From contig PYIU01000004.1 in NCBI GenBank assembly GCA_003415625.1, positions 558,001 through 622,000 of the forward strand: DNA of 64,000 bases. The letters are read 5' to 3'. Below are positions 34,212-46,117 of this stretch, one piece after another. Made by a program: the position numbers and the translations under genes. Numbering within the stretch: the first letter of the stretch is position 1; each line of letters starts with the position of its first letter. Under the pieces are notes generated by a model, which saw only the letters and a program-made list of their open reading frames with translations, had not been told where the DNA came from and made no database searches. This DNA comes from Aquanectria penicillioides. Lineage: Eukaryota; Ascomycota; Sordariomycetes; Hypocreales; Nectriaceae.

Positions 34212-35455
34212 TCAATGCCACAGCTCAGCGGCGACGTCGCTGACCAGCTTCAGCTTGGCAAACATCTTCTCCTCGGTCATGCCGTCAGCGCCGATTGCCA
34301 CGCTGGCGAAACCGCACTGAGGGCTGATTCCAATCTGCTGAAGAGCCTCCTCCACTTTGCGGCCCTGTCCGTCAGCAATAATCTTGGCGGCCTCGAGCAC
34401 GCGGCTCTTGATGACGGCGGCGTCCTCCAGCTCGGGGTCCTTGGTGGTCACAACGCCCAGAACCACGTTCTTGTGCTCGGGCAGGAAGCGGAGGGGCTCG
34501 AAGCCGCCAGATCGGGTGTTGTCGTACTCGAGGAAGAAGGTGTCATAGTTGAGCGAGGTGAAGAACTTCTCAGCAATCTTCTCGTAAGATCCCTCACTGA
34601 AGTGCATCGACTTGGAGAAGTTGCCTGTGACGACGGTGAGCTTTGGGCTTTGATGACATTGGTTAGATATATGGATCACTCACCTCGGCAGATGTGAAGG
34701 CCGACGTGAAGACCGTCGGGGCGGTCGGCAATGCAGTCATTGTGAGCCTTGAGATAGGTATCGAACAACTTGTCCGGGTCGACACCCTCGTTCCTGAGAG
34801 CCTCAACCATCTCGTCGGAGCAGAAGTAAGCCAGAGTGGGGTCGTCAATCTGGATGTTGCGGACGCCCTCGGCATAGAGCGTCTTCAGCTCCTGCTGGTA
34901 GGCCTTGGCCAGGTCGGCGAAGAACTCCTCGTCGTTCGCATAGGCCTCGGCGCTGTAGCACTTGCCCGACGCCAGTCGCAGGTGGAAATAGCACGGTGGT
35001 GGCATAGTGAACTTGCACTCGCCCCACTGCTCTTTCGGGACGCAGTCTCGCAGAAGCTTCCAGTTGTCCAGGTAAGGGCTCTTTGTGTACTTGATCTTGC
35101 CCTCGCACACGGCGGCCATGGGGTACTGCCGTCCGGTCTTCTTGAGCGCGGCGATGGGTGGCGCCGAGAGACGCGCAAGCTCCCACGGCACGGGGCTCAC
35201 CTCCCGGAAGCCGTCGAGCTTCTCGAAAAAGCCCGAGAAGTAGTACTTGCGGTCAAACTCGCCCGAGGACAGGGCGCGCACTCCATGCTCCTGCTGCTTC
35301 TTGACGATGTCGGCAATGGCGGCCTTCTGCGCCGCGAGGAGCTCCTCGGACGAGACGGTCCCGGCATCGGCCTGTTCCTGGGTCCGCGAGAGGGCCGTGG
35401 GTCGGATAAGGGAGCCGATATGGTCGGCGTGGAACGGCAGCTTGGGGACACCCAT
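34212..35455 (-). CDS. MetE C-terminal-like zinc methyltransferase (cobalamin-independent methionine synthase family)
   Basis: 394 aa in two exons, 35455-34684 and 34624-34212, joined across a 59 bp intron (GTGAGT..CAG). The protein is a single (beta/alpha)8-type module of the UROD/MetE-like superfamily, far shorter than full MetE (about 760 aa). The four expected zinc ligands are visible: His and Cys in HICRG (about 254 and 256), Glu in FFLEYD (about 290) and Cys in SPQCGF (about 361). The N-terminus PFHADHIGSLIRPTAL and IQIDDPTLAYF (substrate Asp region) also fit. Zinc methyltransferases of this group activate a thiol such as homocysteine for methylation; the methyl donor and true substrate are unknown here. 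No frameshift is seen. It is probably monocistronic, and a TTTAAATATGG stretch about 90 bp upstream may be its TATA-like element. Confidence 0.85.
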
Positions 35456-35738
35456 GATTGTTGATTTGTTTCCTTTCCTTTCCTTGCTTCACTTTATTTT
35501 ACTTGCTCGCGATCGGCAGAAAGAGGGGAAACCGAGCGGTTTAAATATGGCTTTGAAGGCGACCGACTTATCAGTGGATCTGCTCCATCTTACGACGGGT
35601 TTTATCTTAATCCCATTTATTACTATTCAACCCCTCTTCAACAACACCACCTCCGGGATAGTAATACGCAGCACGGCTACGGCGCAATGAGGGACCTGCA
35701 TTCTGACAGGCTTCCCCGGAGCTAGGACCGCCGAGAAA

Positions 35739-35900
35739 ATGGCTGCTCCAATGACGAATCTGCCGCATGATTTAGTCCCCATCATGAACGCCCCAGCCCC
35801 TCCCCCACCTGCAGATCGTCGGCTACGAAGCACGGCTGTTGAGAGACGTGAGAAGAGGGCGGCTTTGATAGCTCAAGTTGGCCAAGGAGGAGAAGGATAG
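35739..35900 (+). CDS. possible 53-aa small ORF
   Basis: A small ATG frame divergent from the MetE-like gene. It reads MAAPMTNLPHDLVP, then a short proline run (APAPPPPA), then a basic/acidic helix-like segment (RRLRSTAVERREKRAALIAQ) and ends in VGQGGEG. The composition is protein-like for a disordered-plus-helix peptide. There is no homology that I recognise. It may be the first exon of a lost gene or a chance frame. Confidence 0.2.
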   Translation: MAAPMTNLPHDLVPIMNAPAPPPPADRRLRSTAVERREKRAALIAQVGQGGEG

Positions 35901-38900
35901 TGGGTTTCTTTGGCTGTCTTTGCCTGCCTATTGTCGACGTCTGTCTACGTCGGACTCTGCTTCAAGGATGTTAGCGCTGACCAACTGTAAATCCCCACCT
36001 CGAAGGCTCCAGCGCGTGGCCCACGTGGAAGCCAACTAAGCATCCCATTTAGCCGAGGGATTAGATAGGCGTTACATTCAGATTTTGTTTCAATCGTAGG
36101 CCTTGGGAAGATGCAGCGACAACTGGCCTCTCATTGGACTAATTCCGAGAGAGTTGACCATATTGACCGAAGTTGGTTTTCCCACCGATGACGGCCGTGG
36201 GGCGGTTCACGCACTCCGTCTCCTGCCCTGCTGGGCTCTTTAAGCAGACAAAGCAGTCGGGGAATTTCAACCAGTGCGCGTGTGTCAATGGCATGCCCAG
36301 GGATAGCAACCAGGTGTATTCGATCCGTTTAGCATCCTTTAGAATAAGAATAATGGTGGATGATTCCATCGGACTAGAAAAAGTGGCAGGCAATCTCCAA
36401 AGAAGGCAATCAGTCAAGACACCCAAAGCCTACTCGTATTGATTCGGCTCATTCTGTCCTCTCAAGAATGAGACGATTCATTGACACATCCAACTTCCAT
36501 GGACACAATCTCCAACGAGTGCAAGATGGGAGCCTAGTCTGATATGTGCTTCTGGAATGCTTGCCAGTGTTTTGCCGGCTTCCTCTCCCCCTCTGGACAC
36601 TATTCCCGCAAAGTGAGACATCGATGCTCTATTTCACCTTCTAATCTGTGTGAATGCTTGAAATTTCCAAATCCAGCACAATCCTTCGTTTGAGAACGTC
36701 CCATGTCTAATCGTATTCACGTACGGAACATCAGCGCATCATTCTTAAGGCACCCGACCTGTTAGATGAGGCTGAGCGCCCCCCCGTTCCGCCAACCGAA
36801 AATGCGTCGACTTTACCAAATCGGAAAGGCATCCAATAAGGGGATCTAGTTTTGTGAGGATTGCTCTTGTGGCCATCATTTAGCTCTCCGAAATTTACGA
36901 GACATCTAAAAAGGGAGAGGAATCTAGAGCGCGAAGATGTCGCGTGTCTCAATCTAGGTTCGGAAGTCGACAAAGATGTTCAAAGGAATAAACTCGACAT
37001 CTAGCACCTCAGCAAGACTGCCCGCTCAATGAAAGCGCGTCGCAATGACGCCAAAGAACCTCATGCCTCGTGCTTCTCAACGGGGTGAAATGATCCATCA
37101 GGGGAACATTAGAACACAGGTAATATCCCTCCCTTTTTCAGCCGATTTAAGGCGAGACGCGACACAAGGGGCCTTTGGCTTGCCTCGGAGGGCTCACTCC
37201 AAACAGGTTATGGAATGTGTCCCGTCCAGCCACCGGGAGCGATTTCGAAAGGGCCTCAATATTTTCTAGGCTGTGTGAGGCTCTGGATTAGGGCTGGTTC
37301 ATGGCCAGAGAGCCATGGAGTCGCGACTCCAGCTACCATCCGCTGAGGTGGGCCAGATTGACTCAGGGTGTTTTATTCCGATGTTCGGGTTGACTAGTTC
37401 CGCGTCAGTCTGCCCACCACAGAAGGCTAATTTGGGATCCTATGATTAGGGTGTCTCAGTGCTGGCCCTTCTCCTGTCGGAAGCTGAGTCAAGGACGGGT
37501 CAGGTTTGCCGCAATGTTGATCAACAGAGTAGCCAAAACAAACAAAATCCATACATTCGAATCATGACGGTCGCTGGGCTTACGGGCAGATCTGTGAGGT
37601 GCTGTGTGATGTTTGATTGGTCTTCAAGTTTGTTTGATTTGAGTACAAAGTAGGATTTTACAAGCTCATGTACTTTTTAGCTCGGAGATATTTAGTTATT
37701 AGGTTGTAAAAAATGTTGAATGAGGGGTGCTGGGTGAAGTGAGTGATTCACTGGTGTGGATATGATGCTTTACTCTCATCCAGATGACATTACTACACAA
37801 AATTGCAATAGTATGTCGATGTAACTATTCTATGAAAACTAGGAAGAGGAGGATATTTTTTATTATTTTTCTTTTCAACAAAAATCAGAAATTGAGTTAA
37901 TTTCTAGCAATTCCAGCACCTCACCTTCATCTACATTTAGAAAATACAGAAGCAGCCTTTCTATGTCGATTTCTTGTCCATGTGAGACTACCCAACACCA
38001 CGCCTCACCAACAGCCCGAACCTGCGGAAGTCGTCTTGGCGCCAGAAATGTTGCCGGCTCGTTGACAGGCTTGACGGGCTCCATGCGTGTGTGGATATGT
38101 TTCATCCTGGTAAGATCATTATGGGTCGCCTCTCCCTTGTGTGGGCAACAAATTCTAGCCCTGTCACGGCCCTTGGACGCTGGTCTGAAATGGCCTTGGC
38201 TGTCTTAGTTGAATTTGCGGCCGGGATAATTCCGTTAGCACCTATTCACTACATTCTGACTTCCGTCATACGACACGTGCTCAGGAGTTGATACGAGAAG
38301 ATGATATATCATGATATCCTCGACTTGCTTAGCAATTCAGTATTAGCAGAGCTGGAAATGCGAGAGTTAGGTACATGACATGGCTAGGCTATCGGTCGAT
38401 TTAGACCCGCCTGAGGGATGGGCACCAAGAAAACTTGCTGACACTGGGTGTAGACGGGTGTTCTAGGTCAATTACAGCAACATCGAAACATCTGTTCGGT
38501 TGTCACGGATACTTGGCACACACCGTTTAGTATGGCTGTAGCGGCTAACCCGTCATTGTGGACTATCCCGAGAGCTCATAGGCTCCGGTGGGTACTCACC
38601 ACCGCCACATACCTTTCTCAGGAAGCAAGTCCAGGGCAGCCTTTGTTTTTTTTCTCTTCCAATTATGGTGTCGATAGGCTTCATTCAGAATCTCCTAGGT
38701 GGCATTTGGACAACTCGTCCAGTGTAATTTCCCCCAATCATCTAGTATCACGCCGGAAATGGGAAACGAGAGTTGCTTCATGCTCAGAAGAATTCATAGA
38801 ATGCTTGTTGCTAGAATGCTTCACTCCGCAAAATCTCTCCGTCAAGGGAGACCCCCCAGATTCGACAAACTACCTGTGAGAGGTCGTTTCAGCGGATCGA

Positions 38901-39326
38901 TTGGGTCCTCGCTTCCCGACGAGCCTCATGGAGACGCTAGCTGGTGCCATTGCTCAACCCCCTTGCTTCCCACCATGTTGATTCCATGTCGAGGTGGGAA
39001 GTGTACGCCTGGAATTTGGCGCAATCTCAGAAGACGGATCGCTGAGTCGCCTTTGGGTGACATGGAATTCCTCTCGGCGTCTCGGGCGGCGTTCTGCCTC
39101 GACTGTGGAGTGAGACAACCAGAAGCCATTGGACCAAGGTCCAACAGGACACATTCTTCCCTGACGACAGGAGTGTGCTACTGTCTCAAACCTTTAGATG
39201 ACTTAGATCTTGCTGTCTAGGTTAGTGCTCTGTTCGGGCGCCCAAGTCTTGGAACTATCGATTGGATTGAGGGAGACATACTCCAGAACTTTGGAAAACA
39301 GAGAGTAATAGGGAAGTCTCACGATG

Positions 39327-39332
39327 TATAAA
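39327..39332 (+). promoter_or_regulatory. TATA box of the WSC gene
   Basis: TATAAA in the context ATGTATAAAGG, about 160 bases upstream of the start codon. It is followed by a C/T-rich leader (TTTCTCATCATCACCACTC) typical of fungal transcription starts. Confidence 0.6.
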
Positions 39333-39490
39333 GGAGGGCTCTAGATCCCCTCAAAGTTAGTCCTTTCTCATCATCACCACTCACTCACTTATTCGCATCA
39401 AGCCTCGATTCCTTCGTTCGCAACCCGAGAGCTGCTTCTTGTCCTTTGGCATCTTATAGCCTAGTCACTCGTTCTAAACTAACCATCAAA

Positions 39491-40673
39491 ATGCGTTCTT
39501 CAACGATGCTCGCCATGGCCATGGGCCAACTTGCTGCTGCCACCACCAACATGACCACCCCTGTCACGACTCCTGGTGCTTCTCCCACCCCCTCCGGCGG
39601 TCCTTCGATCGGCGGCGTCGCTGGCTGGGCCTTCCTTGGTTGTTATTCCTCCGCCATGGGCTTTCTTAGCTTCCGCCCTGCCGAGGGTGGTCCCAACAAC
39701 AGTCTTGAGACTTGCGCCGCCCAATGCAAGGGCAGCCAGTACTTTGGTGTTCATGACAGGTATGTGCTGCACCGAATCGTGATACGACGGGATACTAATG
39801 CGACCCAGCGAGTGCTACTGCGGTGACACCATGGACTCCACCACGACGAAGGCTAGCAACAGCCAGTGCAATCACCAATGCCCTGGTGCCCCCAACGAGG
39901 CTTGTGGTGGCAACCTCATGGGCTCTCGCATGGCACGCCGCCAGGCCGTGCCCCTGAACGTTCTCCTGTCTGTCTTCCGGGCTGCTGGAACCCAGACTGT
40001 CACCGTTCCTGGCCCCCTTGTCACCCAGACCCAGACTGCCACCGCTACCATCAGCGGCAAGGTCACCACCGCCACCGTTGTCAGCCCCATGATCTCTCTG
40101 CCCATTTCCATCACCATCGTCTGCTACGGCGACTACTGCGCTCCTCAGTTCAACTGCCCCGTCTGCACCCGCTTCCAGGTTGTCTGCCGTGACGGCTCAT
40201 GCTGCCCCCAGGCGTGCAGTGGTGATGACTGCGACAGACTCGTTGTCTGCAATGGCAACAGCTGCAAGTACTCCGAGGGCAACAAGAACCAGAAGATCAC
40301 CTGCCAGGGCTCCAAGTGCACCACCGAGGAGTACGACACAAACGTCAGCAAGAAGCTCAGCTGCGACGGAAAGGACTGTCGCCACGTTGCCTGCAGCGGC
40401 GACTCTTGCGGTACGAAGGAGACCTGCACCGGCGCCAAGTGCACTACTGTCACCACCTGCGAGGGCGACAGCTGCCCCAAGCCCAGCACCGGTACCCCCA
40501 CCAAGGGCAAGGACATCGTCTACGTCGAGGAGAAGACCTCCAGCTCTTCCACCAAGTCCTCTTGCAGTGGTGCCAACTGCCCTGCCAAGACCCCCGTCGT
40601 TGCCTCCGGCGCTGGCCAGAACGCCATTGCCGGCCTGGCCGTCCTCCTTGCTGGTGCCGTCTTTGCTCTGTAA
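39491..40673 (+). CDS. secreted WSC-domain protein with C-x-G-x-x-C repeats and GPI-type tail
   Basis: 377 aa in two exons, 39491-39759 and 39809-40673; the 49 bp intron (GTATGT..CAG) falls inside the WSC domain. A short hydrophobic N-terminus (MRSSTMLAMAMGQLAAAT) is a likely signal peptide, and a Thr/Pro-rich segment follows. The WSC domain spans about residues 46-125 (WAFLGCYSS, ETCAAQC, ECYCGDTM, CPGAPNEACGG) and is a carbohydrate-binding module. After a Thr-rich linker comes an array of about ten short C-x-G-x-x-C modules (CYGDYC, CSGDDC, CNGNSC, CQGSKC, CDGKDC, CSGDSC, CTGAKC, CEGDSC, CSGANC), about residues 194-345. The C-terminus (AGQNAIAGLAVLLAGAVFAL) is a GPI-attachment-type tail. 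It should be a cell-wall or plasma-membrane protein. The start at 39491 is preferred over an upstream in-frame ATG at 39446 because it begins at the signal peptide. Confidence 0.85.
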
Positions 40674-43600
40674 ATGAGTTCGACGATTCAAGGCCCGAAA
40701 CAGGGTCTGTACGAAATTTATGTGGATTAATTCATTTCATGCCTCCCAGAAGTGATAGTAATATCTGCTCATGGGATCGGCCTTGTCACCATCAATGGTG
40801 TAGTTTGTTACATAAATTGTGTCATAATGAACGTTTCAACGTATCCCGAGCTTCCGAGTGTGCAACTGTGTGATTGTGAGTGATGTGAATATGCTAGCCC
40901 CGGTAATGGGCCCATGCTACGCTCCAGCCCGCGCTTCTATTACTGATCAGAAATCCATGTATACAATACCTGGGGCAAGCCGGACAATGTAAATTAACTA
41001 TGCCATTTTTGGAGTCGCGACTACAAACAAGTAGTGACCAATTAGTAGTTGACGCAACTTGATGGGGATGCCTTGGCCCCTGGTTTTTCTCTTTGCCATT
41101 GAAAGATGCTTCCGAATTGGGTAGGATTTTAACCTACCTGCAAGTCAATGTCAGCAATACGAATGTGCAGAGAATTAGTTCCAATAGTTGCTACAGATGT
41201 CAAGGGTTTGAAGTTCAACTTTGGACGCTTAGCTAAATACATGACGTGTTTGGACCTTTTTGGGAATCATCTCTAGCAGACTGCGGATATCACGCCGAAA
41301 GTCACAAGCCCCTATCAATAAGAAATGGCCGGCATATATAGAAGTAAGCCTTGCGGGATTATCACCCAGGCTCCAGCTCGTCAGAGGAGCCTGCCTGATC
41401 AGCGTCTGCCAGGCGAAATGTGGCTCAGCACGGAGATCGGTCCTGTCACTTCAAGCTTACAGCACAGACCAAGAGCGGGGTTGACTGATAAAGGAATAAA
41501 CATGAAACAACCCGAATTTGGCATGCAGGTAGTAGTTGAGTTGATTGTTGCCTTGATGGGTTGAGGAGATCAGATGGTTCTTCGCTGGGATGATTCAGGA
41601 CTTGGCAATGGCTGTGTTGAAGATGATAACGAACAAAGCCCCCTCATCGATTTATTACATTTAGTAGCTAACAAGCAAGTTAACCAACAACCTGGATGCT
41701 ATTGTTGCGTCAGGCAAGCCAGAAATTTCCTTGATCCTTGTTCGTGGTTGAGTTCACAGGAGAGCCATCATCAATCACCCTTCGTCCGGGTTTGCTGATG
41801 TGATGGCATGGGCATAAGGCACATTCTATTTACCAAAGTATGTATTATTGAAATAGGCATAAATCTTGGTCTGCAGATCTGAGGCATTATGCGGTCAAAA
41901 GTCTCGCCAGTAATCAGGCAGAACGTGTAGAAGAACTTCAGCTCGACAGCGTGTTGTACGAAAAAAATACGAGCGATCTGGGAGCCAGTGGGGGGGCATG
42001 GGTCTTTACCGAAAACACCACCCCACAAATCAGCTTCATGGCTTGGCAAACAAAGCGTCGGTCAACCCCGCTACGCCTCATGAACAAACAAGGAAAAATG
42101 AGAGGAGACAACCGGTGTGCGTGCGAGAATATTGTCCTTCGCAGTCCTTCGCAGTCCTCCCAGTCCTTCCATCGCTGGAAGGTTCGGTTTCAGTGCTGAC
42201 TGAGCCTTGACCTTTCCGTGAGTACCGGGCTGAAACTCCAACAACCCTTGTCTCTATCGGGGTACCTCACTTGGTAATGTTCCGAGCCGCTCTATTTGCC
42301 GGGTGGATCTGCTGTCAGTGAGCAACACTGCCTCATGTGCGATGCCTTCTCTGGAAAAGTCGCCGGCATGGGCTGGTAGCATTTGGCCCACTGAAATGGT
42401 AACCGACCGAGACGGCGGCGGTTGGGCCATGCATGGCTCCTATCGTTCGATGGGGCTCAGCCTTGGGCTCCAGAGTAAGGCCGCACGTCACTGTAAGCTG
42501 ACGCCGATGACAATCTTCTTGGCTGCGAGGATGTTGAATATAGCGGATCATGGGTTGCGAAGGCTGTAAAGAATGCCTGCCTTGTGTAACATCCGCTCTA
42601 TCCAGTTCTCTCTCCATGTCCTCTCTTCCCCTCACTCAGCTCGGGAGTGTTTGGCTGCCTTGCCATGTTTGTGGGGAATCAGCTGCAGGCGTCATGCAAT
42701 GTGATGAAAACAGGCTTCGCTGAGCTCGATTCAACTGAGATACGACTACGAGTCCAAGTCGACAGCCCGCCCAGTGGGTCAAACGTCACGCAATCGGTGT
42801 GGAGGTTGGCGGGGAGCATCAAAATTCATCTTGTTCGAGGATTGGTTGAGCAACTTATTTTTGCGTCATTCAATGTTTTAGCAGTTAAACTTAAGACGGT
42901 CAAGTTGAGCTACGGCACTGGATCCAATATTCGGAGCCGTCGCTTAAGCCCTTGCAATACGGGCGAACAAGGATGGGCGATTGGAACGCTCGGGAGATCT
43001 GCCCGAGGCCCCATGAATGTGGAACCTTGCGGGTTGACTCAGATTCGCCCTCGCGTAGCGAATCCAGCTGGTGTTCACCTCATGAGCTGACCGTCATCCC
43101 CAGGACGGTTCTTGCAATGGGCATGCCTGGGTTCGCCTAGGAACAGGCATACCCATTGCAATGCTGTCCACGTGTCTCCGCTATTGGACTTTGGTCCGGG
43201 GGGCGCGCTATAACTATCGTTCGCATTGTTGGGCATGACTGTACAAGATCACCGGTGATGTGCAGGCTCCTCGACGGTTTTGATGGGACTTGCAGCAAGG
43301 CTAGGTCATAGAAGTATCCGATGCTTACGGAGTGCGCTGTAACGCCAAGAAGAATATGGAGACTCGCTAAGTGCGCACAAGTTTCGACGAAAGTGTCGAT
43401 CGGATGATCGAATTTGGAGGCTGAAACGACATTCAGGTTGGATTAAGAATGGATGGGGCTTGAAGGGAGGCGCATCGCAGAGTCGCCATCTGAGGTAGCA
43501 ACTTTTTGAACCACCATCTCCCCGGGGATGAAGGGGTTTCTACCGAACCAAAAGTAAATCGCAGGCCCGGGTTGGCGGGCAGATACGTGGCAAACAAGTA

Positions 43601-44322
43601 CCATGTCTTAACTCGATTAGCTGATTTACATGCCGATTTTTACAGCCACAAGCGATATCATCATCAGCATTGGCCGCCATCCCACCCGCCTCCATGTTCC
43701 ACAGACCTGAACTGAGCATCAGTTTGAAAGCCACCACGAGGCTAAGAAATAAGCAAAGCCAGTAAAAAAACAAGTCGCCGTCATCCTCGCCATCCTGTTG
43801 GCTCTCACGGCATTCGACCCCTTGCTGATGTGTTGGACGATCCCATGGCTGCATATGCACCCATAAGCCTGTGTGGAAACGTTATCCGGCTCCTACGATA
43901 ATGAAGTCTGCGGAACGTGAACTTGCCAATCAAGTCCACCTGATACTACCTTATCTGCACATCCCGCTCCTCAATATTGGAATGGGATCCTGGTGTAGTG
44001 ATGAACGACGCCCTCTGGGCACTGATCGTTGTTGGTCAGCTGGAGCATTGTATTGCGGGACGCCGGAACGGCTGCATGTGGCTGCATCCATCACTCTATC
44101 CCGGGCCTCACACGGTTGGCAATACGAAAGTTGGCGCATTTCCGACTAGTGCAGGCAATGGACCCTACGAGCTGAAAGTCGGGATGGCAGAAGAAAAGGT
44201 AGGCCGCTTGAAAAGTATGTAAACAATGGCTGGGCCGCCCCAATGGCCAAAGATCTCATCATCATCCGCCTCCTCTCCTCACCTGTACAGACAATTCACT
44301 GACAATCTGGACCCTTATCAAC
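40674..44322. other. 3.6 kb gene-poor region
   Basis: It holds the WSC 3' UTR and, at the right end, the promoter of the chitin deacetylase gene. Frames such as 42647-43090 (plus, 147 codons) have no recognisable features. A strong 18-bp inverted repeat lies at 43112-43161. A short direct repeat CTTCGCAGTC occurs twice near 42137-42157. I see no tRNA. Confidence 0.5.
43112..43161. repeat. 18-bp inverted repeat with 14-base spacer
   Basis: Left arm TTGCAATGGGCATGCCTG (43112-43129) and right arm CAGGCATACCCATTGCAA (43144-43161) pair over 18 positions with a single mismatch. Inside, GGTTC and GAAC could extend the stem. It is not followed by a T run and is not next to a gene end, so a terminator is unlikely. 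A miniature element end or a protein-binding palindrome are alternatives. Confidence 0.8.
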
Positions 44323-45100
44323 ATGATCGCTCAGTATCTGCTCAGTGCCCTTATCGCTGGGGTTGCCGCCTCTCCAGTGGCAAAGATCTACTCCCGACAG
44401 AGCAGCGTTCCCGTGGGAACCATCATCACCCACTGCACAACACCAAACACCGTTGCCCTTACTTTCGACGATGGCCCTTTCATTTACACCAATGATCTCC
44501 TGAACACTTTGTCTTCGGCAGGTATCAAGGCCACATTCTTCCTCAACGGTGCGAACTGGGCTTCGATCTGGGACTACAGTTCTGCTGTCCAGCGCATGGT
44601 CAATGAAGGCCACCAAGTTGGCTCGCACACGTAAGTCAGGTTTCAACGGGCAGAAAAACAAATATCCGGACTATATTAACGATGGACCTTTTTTCAGGTG
44701 GAGTCACGCTGATCTCGCAACGCTGGGCTGGGACGGGGTTACATCACAGATGACTCAACTTGAGTCCGCGTTGCTGAGTATCTTGGGTTACTTCCCAACC
44801 TACATGCGACCACCCTACTTCAGCACCAGTGATACCACTCTACAGGCCCTTGGAAGCCTGGGTTACCATGTAATTCAAGCTGATATCGACACGCAAGACT
44901 GGGCGAACGACTCTCCCGAAGCCATTCAGAACAGTGTGCAGAACTTTGTCAGCGGCCTCGACGCAGGTGGCAACCTTGTCCTTGGTCATGACGTGCATGC
45001 TAATACAGTCTACACCCTGGTTCCGGCTATGATTTCCATCATTCAGCAGCGAGGACTTCAAGGTTCGTTCTGCAACAATGACGACGTATATGCACAGTAA
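44323..45100 (+). CDS. secreted chitin deacetylase / polysaccharide deacetylase (CE4)
   Basis: 236 aa in two exons, 44323-44630 and 44698-45100; the 67 bp intron runs GTAAGT..TTTTTTCAG. An N-terminal signal peptide (MIAQYLLSALIAGVAASPVA) is followed by the NodB/CE4 fold with its five motifs: TFDDGP (about residue 47, catalytic base and metal Asp), SHTWSH (H-x-x-x-H metal site, split by the intron), RPPYF (motif 3), DTQDW (motif 4) and LGHDVH (motif 5, catalytic His). All key residues are present. It should remove N-acetyl groups from chitin or chitooligosaccharides outside the cell, in wall remodelling or in masking chitin fragments. The protein is compact with no chitin-binding module. It lies about 1 kb from the large transposon block and shows no RIP damage or frameshift. 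Confidence 0.93.
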
Positions 45101-46112
45101 TGCTTACTAGAGAAATAGCTGTGACGGTTGGAGAGTGCCTTGGCGACCCCCAGGCCAACTGGTACCGCACATCGCGATAAATTCACTCGTTTCAATACAG
45201 GCGCAGGTTGTTTCCATAATGAATTTTTTTTTTTACGTCCTTTCTTCGGAGTACATGATTCGATGCGCTATGGATAAATAAAGGATGACTGCCTTCACCC
45301 GTGGTATAATGACATGGATAGGATCGGAAAATAGCATCCCTAGGACAGACCCGTATATTACTTTCGAGGTATATATTCAATGAAAAATTCACTTCTCACT
45401 TTGCACTTTCCAACATTTTGACAACGCATTGAAATTTCTACATGCATGCATTTGACAGGGCAGGCCTTATAAAATAGCAATGTTTCATTGCCTGTTGTCC
45501 ACCCTAACCTGACTGCACGTGTACTTGCTGATTCGGTCTTGAGTAATAATTCTGTGACACTATTGATGGTCAATGTCATCTTATGCTGAGCCTGTGTTAC
45601 CCAAACCTTGGTTGATTTGATAATCGTCGGCGTTCGATTGGCTGACTGGTTGAATTCCGACATCTTACTTTTGATTGGAATTTACCTTGCTTCGAACTAT
45701 CTTTCCTTCACGTTGTATTACTATTTGGAACAATCTTGAAAGCCGTCGTAATTATTGTACTCTATCATGACTGCGCCACTCTTCAGGCGCCCTTCTTCGA
45801 TTTCTACAATCGGAAAATTTTCTGTTTGTGTAATGGAGAGTGATTCACACTTATTAATCTCGATTTAGATTAGGAGACATGGTGTACTCAGATCATCATC
45901 CGATGCACGTCTCGCGTCTGCGAGACAAACAAGGTCCTACATACATCTCATGTTCTATTCTTCATTATCATGTCTGCATCAACTGTTCAGAGTGATTATA
46001 GATCTTGCGGCTCGAGCCGATGCCTTGGTCCATACGAGTCATCATCATCATCATCATATTGAAGTCTGTCGTGTGGTCGTTGTTCTTCGAGCGATATGTC
46101 AACGTGCGGCAT
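45101..46112. other. AT-richer flank between the deacetylase gene and the transposon
   Basis: 3' UTR of the deacetylase gene, then moderately AT-rich unique sequence without a supportable gene. A TCA/CAT trinucleotide run lies at 46039-46057. The sequence still contains CpG and CpA, so RIP leakage from the neighbouring element, if any, is slight. Confidence 0.55.
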
Positions 46113-46117
46113 GTTAC
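46113..46117. repeat. target-site duplication (GTTAC), left copy, outer copia element
   Basis: GTTAC directly precedes the 5' LTR; an identical GTTAC follows the 3' LTR at 62921-62925. Confidence 0.93.

Larger units (their letters stand above)
35456..39490. other. 4 kb gene-poor region
   Basis: No supportable gene apart from a very small frame (35739-35900, listed separately). Several frames of 60-173 codons (for example 38699-39220, plus) show no domain, no codon pattern and no splice context. The sequence at 38105-37875 (minus) encodes a protein-like VNEPATFLAPRRLPQ and VRAVGEAW stretch with a possible intron donor between them. It could be the relic of a gene, but I cannot extend it. The stretch 37620-37890 is distinctly AT-rich. 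The right end carries the promoter of the WSC gene. Confidence 0.45.

Noticed and set aside
34694..35464. 256-codon plus-strand frame antisense to the MetE-like gene
   Set aside because: Shadow frame; the minus strand has a complete zinc-ligand set and a proper intron.
38699..39220. 173-codon plus-strand frame upstream of the WSC gene
   Set aside because: No motif or codon pattern; it has Cys and Arg scattered as in random sequence.
42647..43090. 147-codon plus-strand frame
   Set aside because: No recognisable domain; it ends just before the inverted repeat at 43112, and I found no evidence of introns or a start context.
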